A stretch of 64,000 nucleotides of DNA from Rhodocyclaceae bacterium (GTDB lineage: Bacteria; Pseudomonadota; Gammaproteobacteria; Burkholderiales; Rhodocyclaceae): contig JADKDD010000001.1 in NCBI GenBank assembly GCA_016718525.1, positions 186,001 to 250,000 of the forward strand, read 5' to 3'. Made by a program: the position numbers and the translations under genes. This document shows, in pieces, positions 55,105-63,867 of this stretch; position 1 is the stretch's first letter, and each line of letters opens with the position of its first letter. The notes beneath the pieces are model-generated. The model had not been told where the DNA came from. It ran no database searches and saw only the letters and a list, made by a program, of their open reading frames with translations.

Positions 55105-56721
55105 TTAGTGCTCATTTCCCGTTGATTTGACCAGATCCAAGGCCAATGCCTCGGCCACTTTGATACCGTCAATCGCCGCTGAAAAAATTCCACCAGCGTA
55201 ACCAGCACCTTCGCCCGCAGGATAAAGACCGCGGGTGTTGATGCTCTGAAAATCATCACCGCGCGTCACCCGAACGGGCGACGATGTTCGGGTTTCAACG
55301 CCGGTCAGCAATGCGTCATTCATGTCAAAGCCGCGAATCTGTTTGCCAAATGCAGGCAAGGCCTCGCGCAATGCAATGACGGCGAACTCCGGCAGGCATC
55401 CGGTCAAGTCAGTCAGTTTGATCCCCGGCGTGTAAGACGGCAGCGCGGAACCAAGCGCGGAGGAGGCGCGCCCGGCTATGAAGTCACCCACCAACTGCGC
55501 CGGTGCGCAATAATTGCTGCCACCGGCGACAAAAGCCAGGCTTTCCCAATGCCGCTGAAACTCGATTCCGGCGAGGGCGTTGCCGGGGTAATCGGCTGGC
55601 GTAATACCTACCACGAGGGCACTGTTGGCGTTGCGCTCATTGCGCGAATACTGACTCATCCCATTGGTGACAACGCGACCGGGTTCGGACGCGGCGGCAA
55701 CCACCGTTCCGCCGGGGCACATGCAAAAACTGTAAGCCGAACGCCCATTGCCGCAATGGTGCACCAGACTGTAGTCCGCAGCACCAAGCAGCGGGTGGCC
55801 GGCATTTTTTCCAAACCGCGCAAGATCAATTACCGATTGAGGGTGCTCAATCCGCACACCAATCGAAAACGGCTTGGCCTCGACATGAATGCCCTGATTG
55901 AAAAGCATCTCGAAGGTGTCGCGAGAACTATGACCAACCGCAAGCACGACATGGTCACAGTCTAGTTGCTGCCCGTCCGCCATGTGCAATCCGCGCACCT
56001 GCCCACCTTCAACCGCAATGCGATCGACCTTGTTGCCGAATCGAATTTCGCCGCCGAGTGCCTGAATCTGCGCGCGCATGTTTTCGACCATCGTTACCAG
56101 ACGGAAGGTGCCGATGTGGGGCTTTGCGACGTACATGATTTCTTCCGGCGCACCAGCTTTGACAAACTCGGTCAGTACCTTGCGGCCGCGGTAGTCAGGA
56201 TCCTTAATCTGGCTATAGAGCTTGCCGTCGGAAAATGTACCGGCACCGCCTTCACCAAATTGAACATTCGATTCGGGATTGAGCTTACCGCCGCGCCATA
56301 GCGCCCAGGTGTCCTTGGTTCGCTCGCGCACTGCCTTACCGCGCTCAAGAATGATCGGGCGGAAACCCATTTGCGCAAGGATCAAGCCGGCAAAGAGGCC
56401 GCAAGGGCCCGTACCAATCACCACCGGACGCTTGGCGTTTTGGTTGCCGCGTCCATCTGCCACGAACTTGTAGCTCATGTCCGGTGTGCTGCGGATTTGC
56501 CGGTCGCCTTGTAAGCGTTGAAACACCTGCTGTTCATCACGCAACACCACATCGACACTGTAAATCAGGACGATTGCCGATGATTTGCGGGCATCGTGAC
56601 TACGTTTGAAAATATTGAAGCTCAGCAATTCCTCGGGCGCAATGCCAAGTTTTTTGACGATAGCGATGCGCAGTGCATCTTCGTTGTGATCAAGCGGCAG
56701 TTTCAGGTCATTGATCCGCAT
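55105..56721 (-). CDS. FAD-dependent oxidoreductase (COG2509-like)
   Basis: This 538-residue protein is an uncharacterised FAD-dependent dehydrogenase. The dinucleotide-binding motif VIGTGPCGLFAGLILAQMG lies near residue 101, with ILERGKAVRERTKDTWALW following. The FAD-contacting VQFGEGGAGTFSDGKLYSQI is near 153, and YPAGEGAGYAGGIFSAAIDG is near the C-terminus, as in this family. An N-terminal ferredoxin-like domain (1-90) precedes the FAD domain. Its substrate is unknown. It lies downstream of efp on the same strand but beyond a terminator, so it is transcribed separately. Confidence 0.88.
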   Translation of the reverse strand: MRINDLKLPLDHNEDALRIAIVKKLGIAPEELLSFNIFKRSHDARKSSAIVLIYSVDVVLRDEQQVFQRLQGDRQIRSTPDMSYKFVADGRGNQNAKRPVVIGTGPCGLFAGLILAQMGFRPIILERGKAVRERTKDTWALWRGGKLNPESNVQFGEGGAGTFSDGKLYSQIKDPDYRGRKVLTEFVKAGAPEEIMYVAKPHIGTFRLVTMVENMRAQIQALGGEIRFGNKVDRIAVEGGQVRGLHMADGQQLDCDHVVLAVGHSSRDTFEMLFNQGIHVEAKPFSIGVRIEHPQSVIDLARFGKNAGHPLLGAADYSLVHHCGNGRSAYSFCMCPGGTVVAAASEPGRVVTNGMSQYSRNERNANSALVVGITPADYPGNALAGIEFQRHWESLAFVAGGSNYCAPAQLVGDFIAGRASSALGSALPSYTPGIKLTDLTGCLPEFAVIALREALPAFGKQIRGFDMNDALLTGVETRTSSPVRVTRGDDFQSINTRGLYPAGEGAGYAGGIFSAAIDGIKVAEALALDLVKSTGNEH

Positions 56722-56752
56722 GCCGGTATTTGGCTAAAAGGATGAGTGGTTG

Positions 56753-56783
56753 AGAAAAAACAAAGGGCAGCCTCGGCTGCCCC
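56753..56783 (-). terminator. Rho-independent terminator of the earP-efp operon
   Basis: On the minus strand GGGCAGC-CGAG-GCTGCCC forms a perfect 7-base stem followed by TTTGTTTTTTC. It lies 24 bases past the efp stop codon, so it ends the earP-efp transcript before the FAD oxidoreductase gene. Confidence 0.85.
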
Positions 56784-56806
56784 TGCTGGACCAAGTTGAT
56801 CTCAGT

Positions 56807-57364
56807 TTACTTCACGCGATTCTTGTATTCGGCAGTACGGGTGTCGATTTCGATCTTGTCACCGATATCCACAAACATCGGCACAGGCAATTCAAACCCG
56901 GTGCTGATTCTGGCAGGCTTCATGACTTTGCCTGAGGTGTCGCCCTTGACTGCCGGTTCGGTGTAAATCACTTCACGCACCACGCTGTTGGGCATTTCGA
57001 CTGAAATCGCTTTACCTTCATAGAACACGACGTCAAGCGCCATCCCGTCTTCGAGATAGTTGAGCGCATCACCGAGGTTGTCGCCTTCAACTTCATACTG
57101 GTGATATTCCTCGTCCATGAAGACATACAAAGGGTCGGCAAAATATGAGTAGGTGCATTCCTTGCGGTCAGGTACGACCTGGTCAAACTTGTCGTCAGCT
57201 TTGTAAATGCCTTCCGAGGCAGCGCCGGTGAGCAGGTTCTTGAATTTGAATTTGACAACAGCCGAGTTGCGACCGGATTTGTTGTATTCGGCTTTAAGCA
57301 CGACCAATGGATCGTTGCCAACCATGATGACGTTTCCGGCGCGAAGTTCCTGAGCGATTTTCAT
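56807..57364 (-). CDS. efp: Elongation factor P, arginine-32 type
   Basis: This 185-residue factor relieves ribosome stalling at proline stretches. The loop at the tip of domain I reads YNKSGRNSA, placing Arg at position 32 instead of the Lys34 modified by EpmA in E. coli. That is the type rhamnosylated by EarP, whose gene lies 44 bases upstream in the same operon. The three-domain length and the segments AQELRAGNVIMVG and TGFELPVPMFVDIGDKIEID agree with the family. Confidence 0.95.
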   Translation of the reverse strand: MKIAQELRAGNVIMVGNDPLVVLKAEYNKSGRNSAVVKFKFKNLLTGAASEGIYKADDKFDQVVPDRKECTYSYFADPLYVFMDEEYHQYEVEGDNLGDALNYLEDGMALDVVFYEGKAISVEMPNSVVREVIYTEPAVKGDTSGKVMKPARISTGFELPVPMFVDIGDKIEIDTRTAEYKNRVK

Positions 57365-57408
57365 AATGAGTTCTCTGAAGCGGTACGGGATTTGGAAAGC
57401 CCGCTATT

Positions 57409-58542
57409 TTAGCCGAGTTTCAGCCGCCACAGACAAAAATCACGCAAATTAGTCGCCAAATCAGGATGTTGGCGCAACTTGCCGGCCCATTGCTCAGCAG
57501 TGGCTTGAAGCTGCGGTAACTGAGTGCTGAAAGCTTGCCAATTTAGTGCGCCGTGGTTATTCCACGCTTGCCAAAAGTCAGCCAACGGCGTGTTACCACA
57601 CGCAACGGCGCAGAGCGCGTCTTTTGCGCGACCGCCTTGTTGCATGGTAGTTTCTGATTTTGCATTTGTTTCATCAGCACCAACTGGCAGATAGTGAGTC
57701 ATGAAACTATCGAGCTTGATCAGATGTGCGTCCTCCGCTTGGGGATAAATTTGCCATACCATCGGTTTGGCAGCCCATTGCGCGCGGACGAACGAGTCTT
57801 CGCCACGGACAAAATTCAAGTCACACAGCCAGAGCAGTTCGTCATATTCCAACTGGGACAGAAACGGGATCGACACTACGCGCAGATTGCCGGTCATTCG
57901 CGGAGGTTCGCTACTTCCAGGAACAATCGCCAATACCGGCACTGAAGATGCCGCCCAGGCGGTATACAGTTGTGCCAATGGCGCAGAGGGATAAGAAAAT
58001 AGCGAGACCGACAGTTCGTCCGGTTTAGCGTGCGGCAAGTCAAGTCGAGCACGAAACTTTGTTGCACTAAATTGGTTTCTGCGGTCATCGTAATCCTGCT
58101 CACGAATCAGTCCGCCGCAGCCTGGTCCGAATCCCGGAAAAAAGAAATGTTTGTTCAATCCTAACCGGGGATGGATTGAGGCCAGTCCGTGTGATGTTGA
58201 TGTCCATGCTTCAGCCGACAAATACTCAAGATTCAACCAAACGGGTGGCAGCGCTCGCTTGGTCATTGCGACCTGATAGGCGTCGGGGATTTCGCACGCA
58301 AAAGCTTCGACCACTACGTCGGCTCCCGAGTAAGCAGTCTTGTGAAAGTGCCGGACTTCAACCGTCGTCCGGTTGCAGTCCGGCGCCAGCCACGTTAGCG
58401 CCGTCGCATCGTCAATTAACAACCTTACATTCCAGCCAAATTCTGTCGCCAACTGCCGTGCCAATCGCCAACAAACGCCTGCATCACCGAAGTTGTCGAT
58501 GACAGCGCAGAAAATGTCGCAACGGATGGGCAAGGAACTCAT
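57409..58542 (-). CDS. earP: EF-P arginine rhamnosyltransferase EarP
   Basis: This 377-residue glycosyltransferase (GT104) attaches rhamnose from dTDP-rhamnose to Arg32 of EF-P. The N-terminal motif FCAVIDNFGDAGVCWRLARQ, with the catalytic Asp, is characteristic. A C-terminal segment DLNFVRGEDSFVRAQWAAKP is typical for nucleotide-sugar binding, and PFLSQLEYDELLWLCD precedes it. It is the first gene of the earP-efp operon and divergent from uvrC. dTDP-rhamnose synthesis genes (rml) are not in this window. Confidence 0.93.
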   Translation of the reverse strand: MSSLPIRCDIFCAVIDNFGDAGVCWRLARQLATEFGWNVRLLIDDATALTWLAPDCNRTTVEVRHFHKTAYSGADVVVEAFACEIPDAYQVAMTKRALPPVWLNLEYLSAEAWTSTSHGLASIHPRLGLNKHFFFPGFGPGCGGLIREQDYDDRRNQFSATKFRARLDLPHAKPDELSVSLFSYPSAPLAQLYTAWAASSVPVLAIVPGSSEPPRMTGNLRVVSIPFLSQLEYDELLWLCDLNFVRGEDSFVRAQWAAKPMVWQIYPQAEDAHLIKLDSFMTHYLPVGADETNAKSETTMQQGGRAKDALCAVACGNTPLADFWQAWNNHGALNWQAFSTQLPQLQATAEQWAGKLRQHPDLATNLRDFCLWRLKLG

Positions 58543-58656
58543 GGAGTCGGTATGCTATTACGAATGAAGAATTCCACTGCTCCGACTCAAATTGACTGTG
58601 GTGAAACGAGAGTTTCGCCAAGTGCTCTTTTGCGCCCCCGTCGAAACTCGCCTGTA

Positions 58657-60493
58657 ATGGACCGAACCGCTGCGACTGCAGCAACGAGCACTTTTGACGC
58701 CAAACATTTCTTGCTGACGCTGACTGAGGATCCAGGGGTTTACCGGATGCTGGCGGCCGATGGTGGCGTGTTGTACGTTGGCAAGGCCAAGAATCTTAAA
58801 AAACGAGTAGCTTCGTACTTTCAAAAGACTGTCAGCAGTCCGCGTATCGGATTGATGCTGCAACAGGTCGCCAGCATGGAAGTCACCGCGACCCGCTCGG
58901 AAGCAGAAGCCTTGATCCTTGAGAACACCTTGATCAAGAAACTGGCACCGAAGTACAACATTCTGTTTCGCGACGACAAGTCCTACCCCTACATTGCGCT
59001 CTCAGGGGGTGACTTTCCGCGTTTGTTCTATCACCGAGGCACGCTGGAAAAAAAATCCCAGTACTTCGGACCGTTTCCAAGCGGCTTGGCAGCACGCGAG
59101 AGTATCGATCTGATTCAACGCACATTCCTCTTACGCACCTGTGAGGAGGCAGTTTTTGCCAATCGCTCAAGACCGTGCTTGATGCATCAGATCAAGCGAT
59201 GCAAGGCTCCCCTGCGTGGGTTTGGTTTCAAAGACAGAATACGCTGCCGATGTGCGGTTGGCTGAACTGCTGTTGAAAGGAAGACCGACAGAAGTCGTCG
59301 AGCGTTTGACCAGTCAAATGGAAATTGCAGCTGAGGCGCTTCAATTTGAGTCGGCAGCGGTATTGCGCGACCAGCTGCATTCGTTGCAAACCGTACTGCA
59401 TCGTCAGTACGTTAGTTCAACCCGGGATCATGACGTTGATATCGTCGCTGCGGTGGTTGATCGAGGTGAGCTTTGTGTGAATCTGGCGATGGTACGCGGG
59501 GGCCTCCATCTGGGCGATCGCGCCCACTTCCCGCAAATTACCGGCGCTACGGAGCTGCTCGCCGATGAGGGTCTGGTTGCGTTTATTACCCAGTATTACT
59601 CCCATCAAGCGGCGCCGGCCAGAATCATTGTTGAGCCGTGGCCACTCAAGGAACCAGTTGATCAACCGAAGATCGGCGCGGCAAAAAACGAAATGGAACG
59701 GGCGTGGGTTCAGATGGCGCAGAACAACGCCAGATTGGCGTTGACGGCACGCCGTCAGTCCAAACTGCGAACCGGTGATCGACTCGACGCACTGAAGGTG
59801 GCGTTGGAGATGGTTGAGTTGCCGCGCAGGATCGAGTGTTTCGATATCAGTCACACCATGGGTGAAGGAACGGTGGCCTCGTGCGTCGTTTGCGTCGACG
59901 GTGCGATGAAAAAGAGTGATTACCGGCGTTTCAATATTCAAGGTATTACGCCCGGCGACGACTACGCCGCAATGCGTCAGACGCTGACCCGGCGTTATGA
60001 GCGAGTGGCAACCGGCGAAATTGCAGCGCCTGATTTAATTTTGATTGATGGCGGCAAAGGTCAACACGGTGTCGCCCGTGAAGTTTTCGATGAGCTCGGA
60101 CTCGGGCACCTGTTCAGTATCGGTGTAGCCAAGGGTGAAGGGCGGCGTCCAGGCTATGAAACCTTGTTTGTGCATGGACCGGGTGGAAGGCGGGATCAGC
60201 CGCTACAATTGGCCATGGACCATCCGGGATTCCACCTGATACAGGAAATACGCGATGAAGCACATCGTTTCGCCATCGTCGGGCATCGCGCTCGTCGCGC
60301 CAAACCGCGTGGCCGCTCAACGCTTGAAAATGTGCCGGGGATCGGCCCGGAACGACGCCGGCGCTTGCTGGCCCACTTCGGCGGACTTGACGGCGTGAAA
60401 GCGGCAACGGTGGAAGACTTATGCCGGGTTGACGGCATCTCTGTTGGTTTAGCAACCGAGATTCACAAGCAACTTCACTCGGTGGAAAGATGA
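58657..60493 (+). CDS. uvrC: Excinuclease ABC subunit C, frameshifted at 59209-59212
   Basis: UvrC makes both incisions in nucleotide excision repair. The first frame reads the GIY-YIG nuclease domain (GVYRMLAADGGVLYVGKAKNLKKRV) up to IKRCKAP at 59208 and then leaves family sequence. The other frame resumes with CVGLVSKTEYAADVR. Deleting one C from the CCCC run at 59209-59212 restores a 611-residue protein of normal length. It includes the UVR motif (MEIAAEALQFESAAVLRDQL), the endonuclease domain (ECFDISHTMGEG) and C-terminal helix-hairpin-helix motifs (LENVPGIGPERRRRLL). A real loss of this repair gene is less likely than a homopolymer sequencing error. It overlaps pgsA by four bases. Confidence 0.93.
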
Positions 60494-61068
60494 TACCCGT
60501 CAATATTCCGACGTTACTGACGTGGGCGCGTATCGTACTCATCCCAGTCGTCGTTGGTGTCTATTACTTGCCAATCCCGATGGCTGAGATGAATTTTATT
60601 GCCACGACGGCATTTGTAATCGCCGCCGTCACGGATTGGTTTGATGGCTGGTTGGCGCGAAAACTTGGTCAAACATCGGCCTTCGGTGCTTTTCTCGATC
60701 CGGTTGCAGACAAACTCATGGTCGCTGCAGCACTGGTCATGTTGGTCAAGCTTGGCCGTGTGGATGCGATCCTGGCCTTCATCATTGTCGGTCGCGAGAT
60801 CGCCATTTCAGCCTTGCGCGAATGGATGGCCAACATCGGTGCCCGAAAAGGCATTGCCGTATCCCTTATCGGCAAACTGAAAACGACGGCGCAGATGGTT
60901 TCCATCCCTCTTTTGCTCTATCACGACCCGCTCGGTCCCGCAGGATGGCAAGTCGATACACAACTGCTCGGCACGTGGATGCTTTGGATTGCCGTGGTGC
61001 TGACGTTGTGGTCAATGATTTATTACCTGCGCAAGGCAATGCCTGAAATTGCCGAGCATAGTCGTTGA
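60490..61068 (+). CDS. pgsA: CDP-diacylglycerol-glycerol-3-phosphate 3-phosphatidyltransferase
   Basis: This 192-residue inner-membrane enzyme makes phosphatidylglycerol phosphate. The CDP-alcohol phosphotransferase motif D-G-x2-A-R-x8-G-x3-D-x3-D starts at Asp52-Gly53, with Gly66, Asp70 and Asp74 in place. Four or more membrane helices are visible. It overlaps uvrC by four bases, the usual uvrC-pgsA pairing in gamma- and betaproteobacteria, and its stop codon lies within the promoter of the tRNA genes. Confidence 0.95.
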   Translation: MIPVNIPTLLTWARIVLIPVVVGVYYLPIPMAEMNFIATTAFVIAAVTDWFDGWLARKLGQTSAFGAFLDPVADKLMVAAALVMLVKLGRVDAILAFIIVGREIAISALREWMANIGARKGIAVSLIGKLKTTAQMVSIPLLLYHDPLGPAGWQVDTQLLGTWMLWIAVVLTLWSMIYYLRKAMPEIAEHSR

Positions 61069-61092
61069 CAGGGCATGGCGCGCCGTTATAAT
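61065..61092 (+). promoter_or_regulatory. Near-consensus sigma-70 promoter of the tRNA genes
   Basis: TTGACA at 61065-61070 and TATAAT at 61087-61092 are both perfect consensus hexamers, with a 16-base spacer. The -35 box overlaps the pgsA stop codon (TGA at 61066-61068). The tRNA-Gly gene starts 14 bases after the -10 box. Confidence 0.88.
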
Positions 61093-61105
61093 CCGCCCCT
61101 GTTCT

Positions 61106-61181
61106 GCGGGAGTAGCTCAGTTGGTAGAGCGCAACCTTGCCAAGGTTGAGGTCGAGAGTTCGAGACTCTTCTCCCGCTCCA
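61106..61181 (+). tRNA. tRNA-Gly (anticodon GCC)
   Basis: The 76-base gene folds as a complete cloverleaf. The acceptor stem is GCGGGAG/CTCCCGC, and the D arm is GCTC/GAGC. The anticodon arm is CAACC-TTGCCAA-GGTTG with GCC at the centre. The T arm is GAGAG-TTCGAGA-CTCTT (one wobble), and CCA is encoded at the 3' end. Confidence 0.95.
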
Positions 61182-61189
61182 GTCTTCAA

Positions 61190-61215
61190 GGGAAAGCATT
61201 GCGCTTTCCCTTTTT
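61190..61215 (+). terminator. Hairpin and T run between the tRNA genes
   Basis: GGGAAAGC (61190-61197) pairs with GCTTTCCC (61203-61210) around a 5-base loop and is followed by five T residues. It lies eight bases after the tRNA-Gly gene and looks like a rho-independent terminator or a processing signal. If it works fully, tRNA-Cys needs its own promoter or read-through. Confidence 0.75.
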
Positions 61216-61262
61216 CGATTCAGCCCTGGAATTTCCGGGCTGGATTGAAAGTTGCAGGAAAC

Positions 61263-61336
61263 GGCGCGGTAGCAAAGCGGTTATGCACCGGATTGCAAAT
61301 CCGAGTAGGTCGGTTCGACTCCGGCCCGCGCCTCCA
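61263..61336 (+). tRNA. tRNA-Cys (anticodon GCA)
   Basis: The 74-base gene has acceptor stem GGCGCGG/CCGCGCC and an anticodon arm reading GGATTGCAAATCC with GCA at the centre. The T arm has GGTTCGACTCC, and CCA is encoded at the 3' end. A tRNA-Gly/tRNA-Cys pair after pgsA is a familiar proteobacterial arrangement. Confidence 0.93.
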
Positions 61337-61578
61337 CAATTCACTGGCTGATTTTGTGACCTGCGTCACTCCAGGCTATGGCATCGGCGCTAAATGCGAC
61401 AATGAGCGCCTTGATCTATCTGAGCAACAGTCCGAACGAGAACCCTACAATGCATATTCAGCCTGAGCCACCGATTTTGCGACTAACATGGACGGCTTGC
61501 GTCATGGTTGCGTCATTCTCTTGACCGGGGTGTGTGACAAGTTGCCATAGCGAACGCTTTTTTAACAGGAGATCCAAA

Positions 61579-62148
61579 ATGATCAAACACGTGAAATCAA
61601 TAGTCGTTCTTGCATTGCTGGCATTGGCCGCCACGTCGGTTTGGGCTGACGAATATGCGGATACTGTGAACCTATTCAAGAACGCAGGCGAGAGCGGTAC
61701 CTTTTTTGCAAAGAGCCGTGGTTATGCAGTTTTTCCGACAATCGGCAAAGCCGGGGTAGGTGTTGGCGGTGCCTATGGCAAGGGGCGTGTATATGACCAA
61801 GGGAAATACATTGGCGATACGTCGGTAGCACAAGTGAGTTTTGGCCTCCAACTTGGCGGGCAAGCCTACAGCGAAATCATTTTCTTTGAAGACGAGCGGG
61901 CGCTGAAAGAATTCACCAGCGGCAACTTCGAATTCGGTGCTGAAGCCTCGGCGGTTGCCATCACTGCCGCCGCCGGTGCCAAGGCAAATACCACAGGATC
62001 ATCTGCCGGTGCTAGCGGCGGAAAGAAGGACGCCAAGACTGTCGGCGCTTACTACAAGGGATTGGCTACTTTTACTGTTGCCAAAGGCGGCCTGATGTAC
62101 GAAGCATCGGTGGGCGGACAGAAATTCACTTACACACCGCGCAAGTAG
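61579..62148 (+). CDS. Exported SYLF-domain (Ysc84-like) protein
   Basis: This 189-residue protein has a signal peptide (about 1-21, ending VWA) and a SYLF lipid-binding domain: FFAKSRGYAVFPTIGKAGVG, GAYGKGRVY and VSFGLQLGGQAYSEIIFFED are all typical, as is the C-terminal GGLMYEASVGGQKFTYTP. SYLF proteins bind phospholipids; the bacterial role is not established. The ATG at 61579 has an AGGAGAT ribosome site. It has no obvious operon partner. Confidence 0.88.
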   Translation: MIKHVKSIVVLALLALAATSVWADEYADTVNLFKNAGESGTFFAKSRGYAVFPTIGKAGVGVGGAYGKGRVYDQGKYIGDTSVAQVSFGLQLGGQAYSEIIFFEDERALKEFTSGNFEFGAEASAVAITAAAGAKANTTGSSAGASGGKKDAKTVGAYYKGLATFTVAKGGLMYEASVGGQKFTYTPRK

Positions 62149-62214
62149 TAGACACATGACCGCATTTCGTCTGCAAGTTTGCTGACTCGCGCTTCACAGT
62201 AAGTTCTCGAACCG

Positions 62215-63420
62215 ATGGATCACCATATCCCCGCCATCCTCGTCGTCGTCGCGGCAGCTGCGCTGGCGCCGATGATCGGGGAAGCAACGCGGCGATTTGG
62301 CGTATCGGTTGTAGTCCTGGAAATTCTGCTCGGCGTAGCCATTGGACCACAAGGATTCGAGTTGGCGGTGCCGTCGGCCGGAGGGTTGCCGACTTTGGCG
62401 ATGTTCGGCATGGGTATGCTGTTCTTTATTGCTGGCATGGAGATCGACCTCGGTGCGATTCGATCGGAATTGAAACAAGCGCTGCTTGCGTGGGTGGCAG
62501 CGTTTGCCATAGCAGTCGGTGTGGCATTTGCACTTCGATCCGCGGGGCTGGTAGAAGGTTGGCTGGTGGTTGCAATTGCGCTTCCAACAACCGCGCTTGG
62601 TGTGCTGGTTCCGATTCTCAAGGACGCAGGAGTTCTGGCAACGCCCTTCGGGCGCAGCGTGATGGCTGCCGGTGTCATTGGTGAGTTGGGACCGATTATT
62701 GCCATGTCGCTAGCACTCTCGACAAAGAATGCGGCGGATGTTCAAGCCGTTTTCACCATTGTTTTTATTTTCATTGTGGCGGCGGTTTATTGGGCATCCA
62801 GCCATGTGTTGGCGCCTAGCGTAATGGCTTTTCTGCGCGGCACGATGTTGCGCTCCGGACAGCTGCCGGTGCGCCTTGCGATGCTCCTGCTGGTTCTCTT
62901 GGGTGTGCTTGCAGAGGAACTTGGGATTGACCTGGCGCTAGGTGCTCTTGCCGCCGGGATGATCGTCGGGTTGGCGTTGCGCGATACGACCGACCACACC
63001 ATGCATCACAAACTCGAAGCAGTCGCTTTCGGATTTTTTGTCCCAATATTCTTTATTGTCAGTGGAATGAAGTTGGATGTTGCTGCCATTTTTGGTTCCA
63101 CTCAAGGTCTTGTCTTGTTTGGAGTGGCATTCGTTGCGCTGGTCGCAGTGCGCATACCTGGAATGCTCTTGTATCGCCGCGAGATAGGTTCGCATGCAGC
63201 TGTCGCACATGGGTTGTATTCGGCGACGACCCTATCCCTGATCGTTGCAATAACCGGGATCGCCGTTTCCGGAGGGCTGATGAAAGCGGCAGAAGCCGCT
63301 CCGCTGGTTGGTGCCGGGATGCTCACTGTGCTGCTGTTTCCGGCCATCGCGCTACCATTGGCGGGACTCAAGCGCGGGCAGAATCCAGATGCCGTCCACG
63401 ATGACCGGGACGGACTTTGA
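62215..63420 (+). CDS. Kef-type cation:proton antiporter
   Basis: This 401-residue protein has about twelve hydrophobic helices in the CPA2 (KefB/KefC) antiporter pattern, with LGVAIGPQGFELAV after the second helix and GMLFFIAGMEIDLGAIR near residue 70. DLALGALAAGMIVGLALRDT carries the ion-binding Asp region. There is no cytoplasmic RCK/TrkA-N domain, so it is shorter than full KefC. The ion is unknown. The C-terminal codons run into the decayed arylsulfatase fragment. Confidence 0.88.
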   Translation: MDHHIPAILVVVAAAALAPMIGEATRRFGVSVVVLEILLGVAIGPQGFELAVPSAGGLPTLAMFGMGMLFFIAGMEIDLGAIRSELKQALLAWVAAFAIAVGVAFALRSAGLVEGWLVVAIALPTTALGVLVPILKDAGVLATPFGRSVMAAGVIGELGPIIAMSLALSTKNAADVQAVFTIVFIFIVAAVYWASSHVLAPSVMAFLRGTMLRSGQLPVRLAMLLLVLLGVLAEELGIDLALGALAAGMIVGLALRDTTDHTMHHKLEAVAFGFFVPIFFIVSGMKLDVAAIFGSTQGLVLFGVAFVALVAVRIPGMLLYRREIGSHAAVAHGLYSATTLSLIVAITGIAVSGGLMKAAEAAPLVGAGMLTVLLFPAIALPLAGLKRGQNPDAVHDDRDGL

Positions 63421-63736
63421 GTACAACCAGTTTGAAGTGCTGTGGACCAAGATTAAATCCGCGGGCAAGCTGCCGGTGGGCAAGACCAGGATCGAGGTCG
63501 TGCCCACGTTGGCCACCAAGGTAGGTGGGGCAATGGACATCACACTGAAAGTCAATGACAAGGTCGTTGCGCAAGGACGAGTGCCGACGGCCATTTCCTT
63601 GCATTTCACCACCAATGAATCATTTGATATTGGCAGTGACACTAGCTCACCAGTGTCACTCGATTATTACGATTAAGCGCCCTTCGCTTTTAACGGCAAG
63701 ATCGGCAAAACTCAGGTCAAATATTTTAAGAAGTAG
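63400..63736 (+). pseudogene. Decayed C-terminal fragment of an arylsulfatase
   Basis: The frame that stops at 63676 reads FEYNQFEVLWTKIKSAGKLP, then GKTRIEVVPTL, NDKVVAQGRVP, and ESFDIGSDTSSPVSLDYYD. That is the C-terminal beta domain of large arylsulfatases. After the TAA at 63674-63676 the same frame goes on with APFAFNGKIGKTQVKYFKK and a second stop at 63734-63736. Family members read Asp-Lys-x-Pro-Phe at this point, so a single AAA or AAG to TAA-type change would explain the early stop. The catalytic domain is absent, because the antiporter gene occupies the upstream sequence. It is a remnant and not the tail of the intact sulfatase at 38126, whose C-terminus differs. Confidence 0.75.
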
Positions 63737-63867
63737 GTTCGGCAGTCTGGCGACTTCTTTCCGGCCATTCAAGTTCGACGGCGAATTTTAAGCGCCAACA
63801 TTGAAATGGCTAGATTAGACGGGCAATCGCGCGCGATACGACGGGAATGATCTGCAACCAGATTTGA

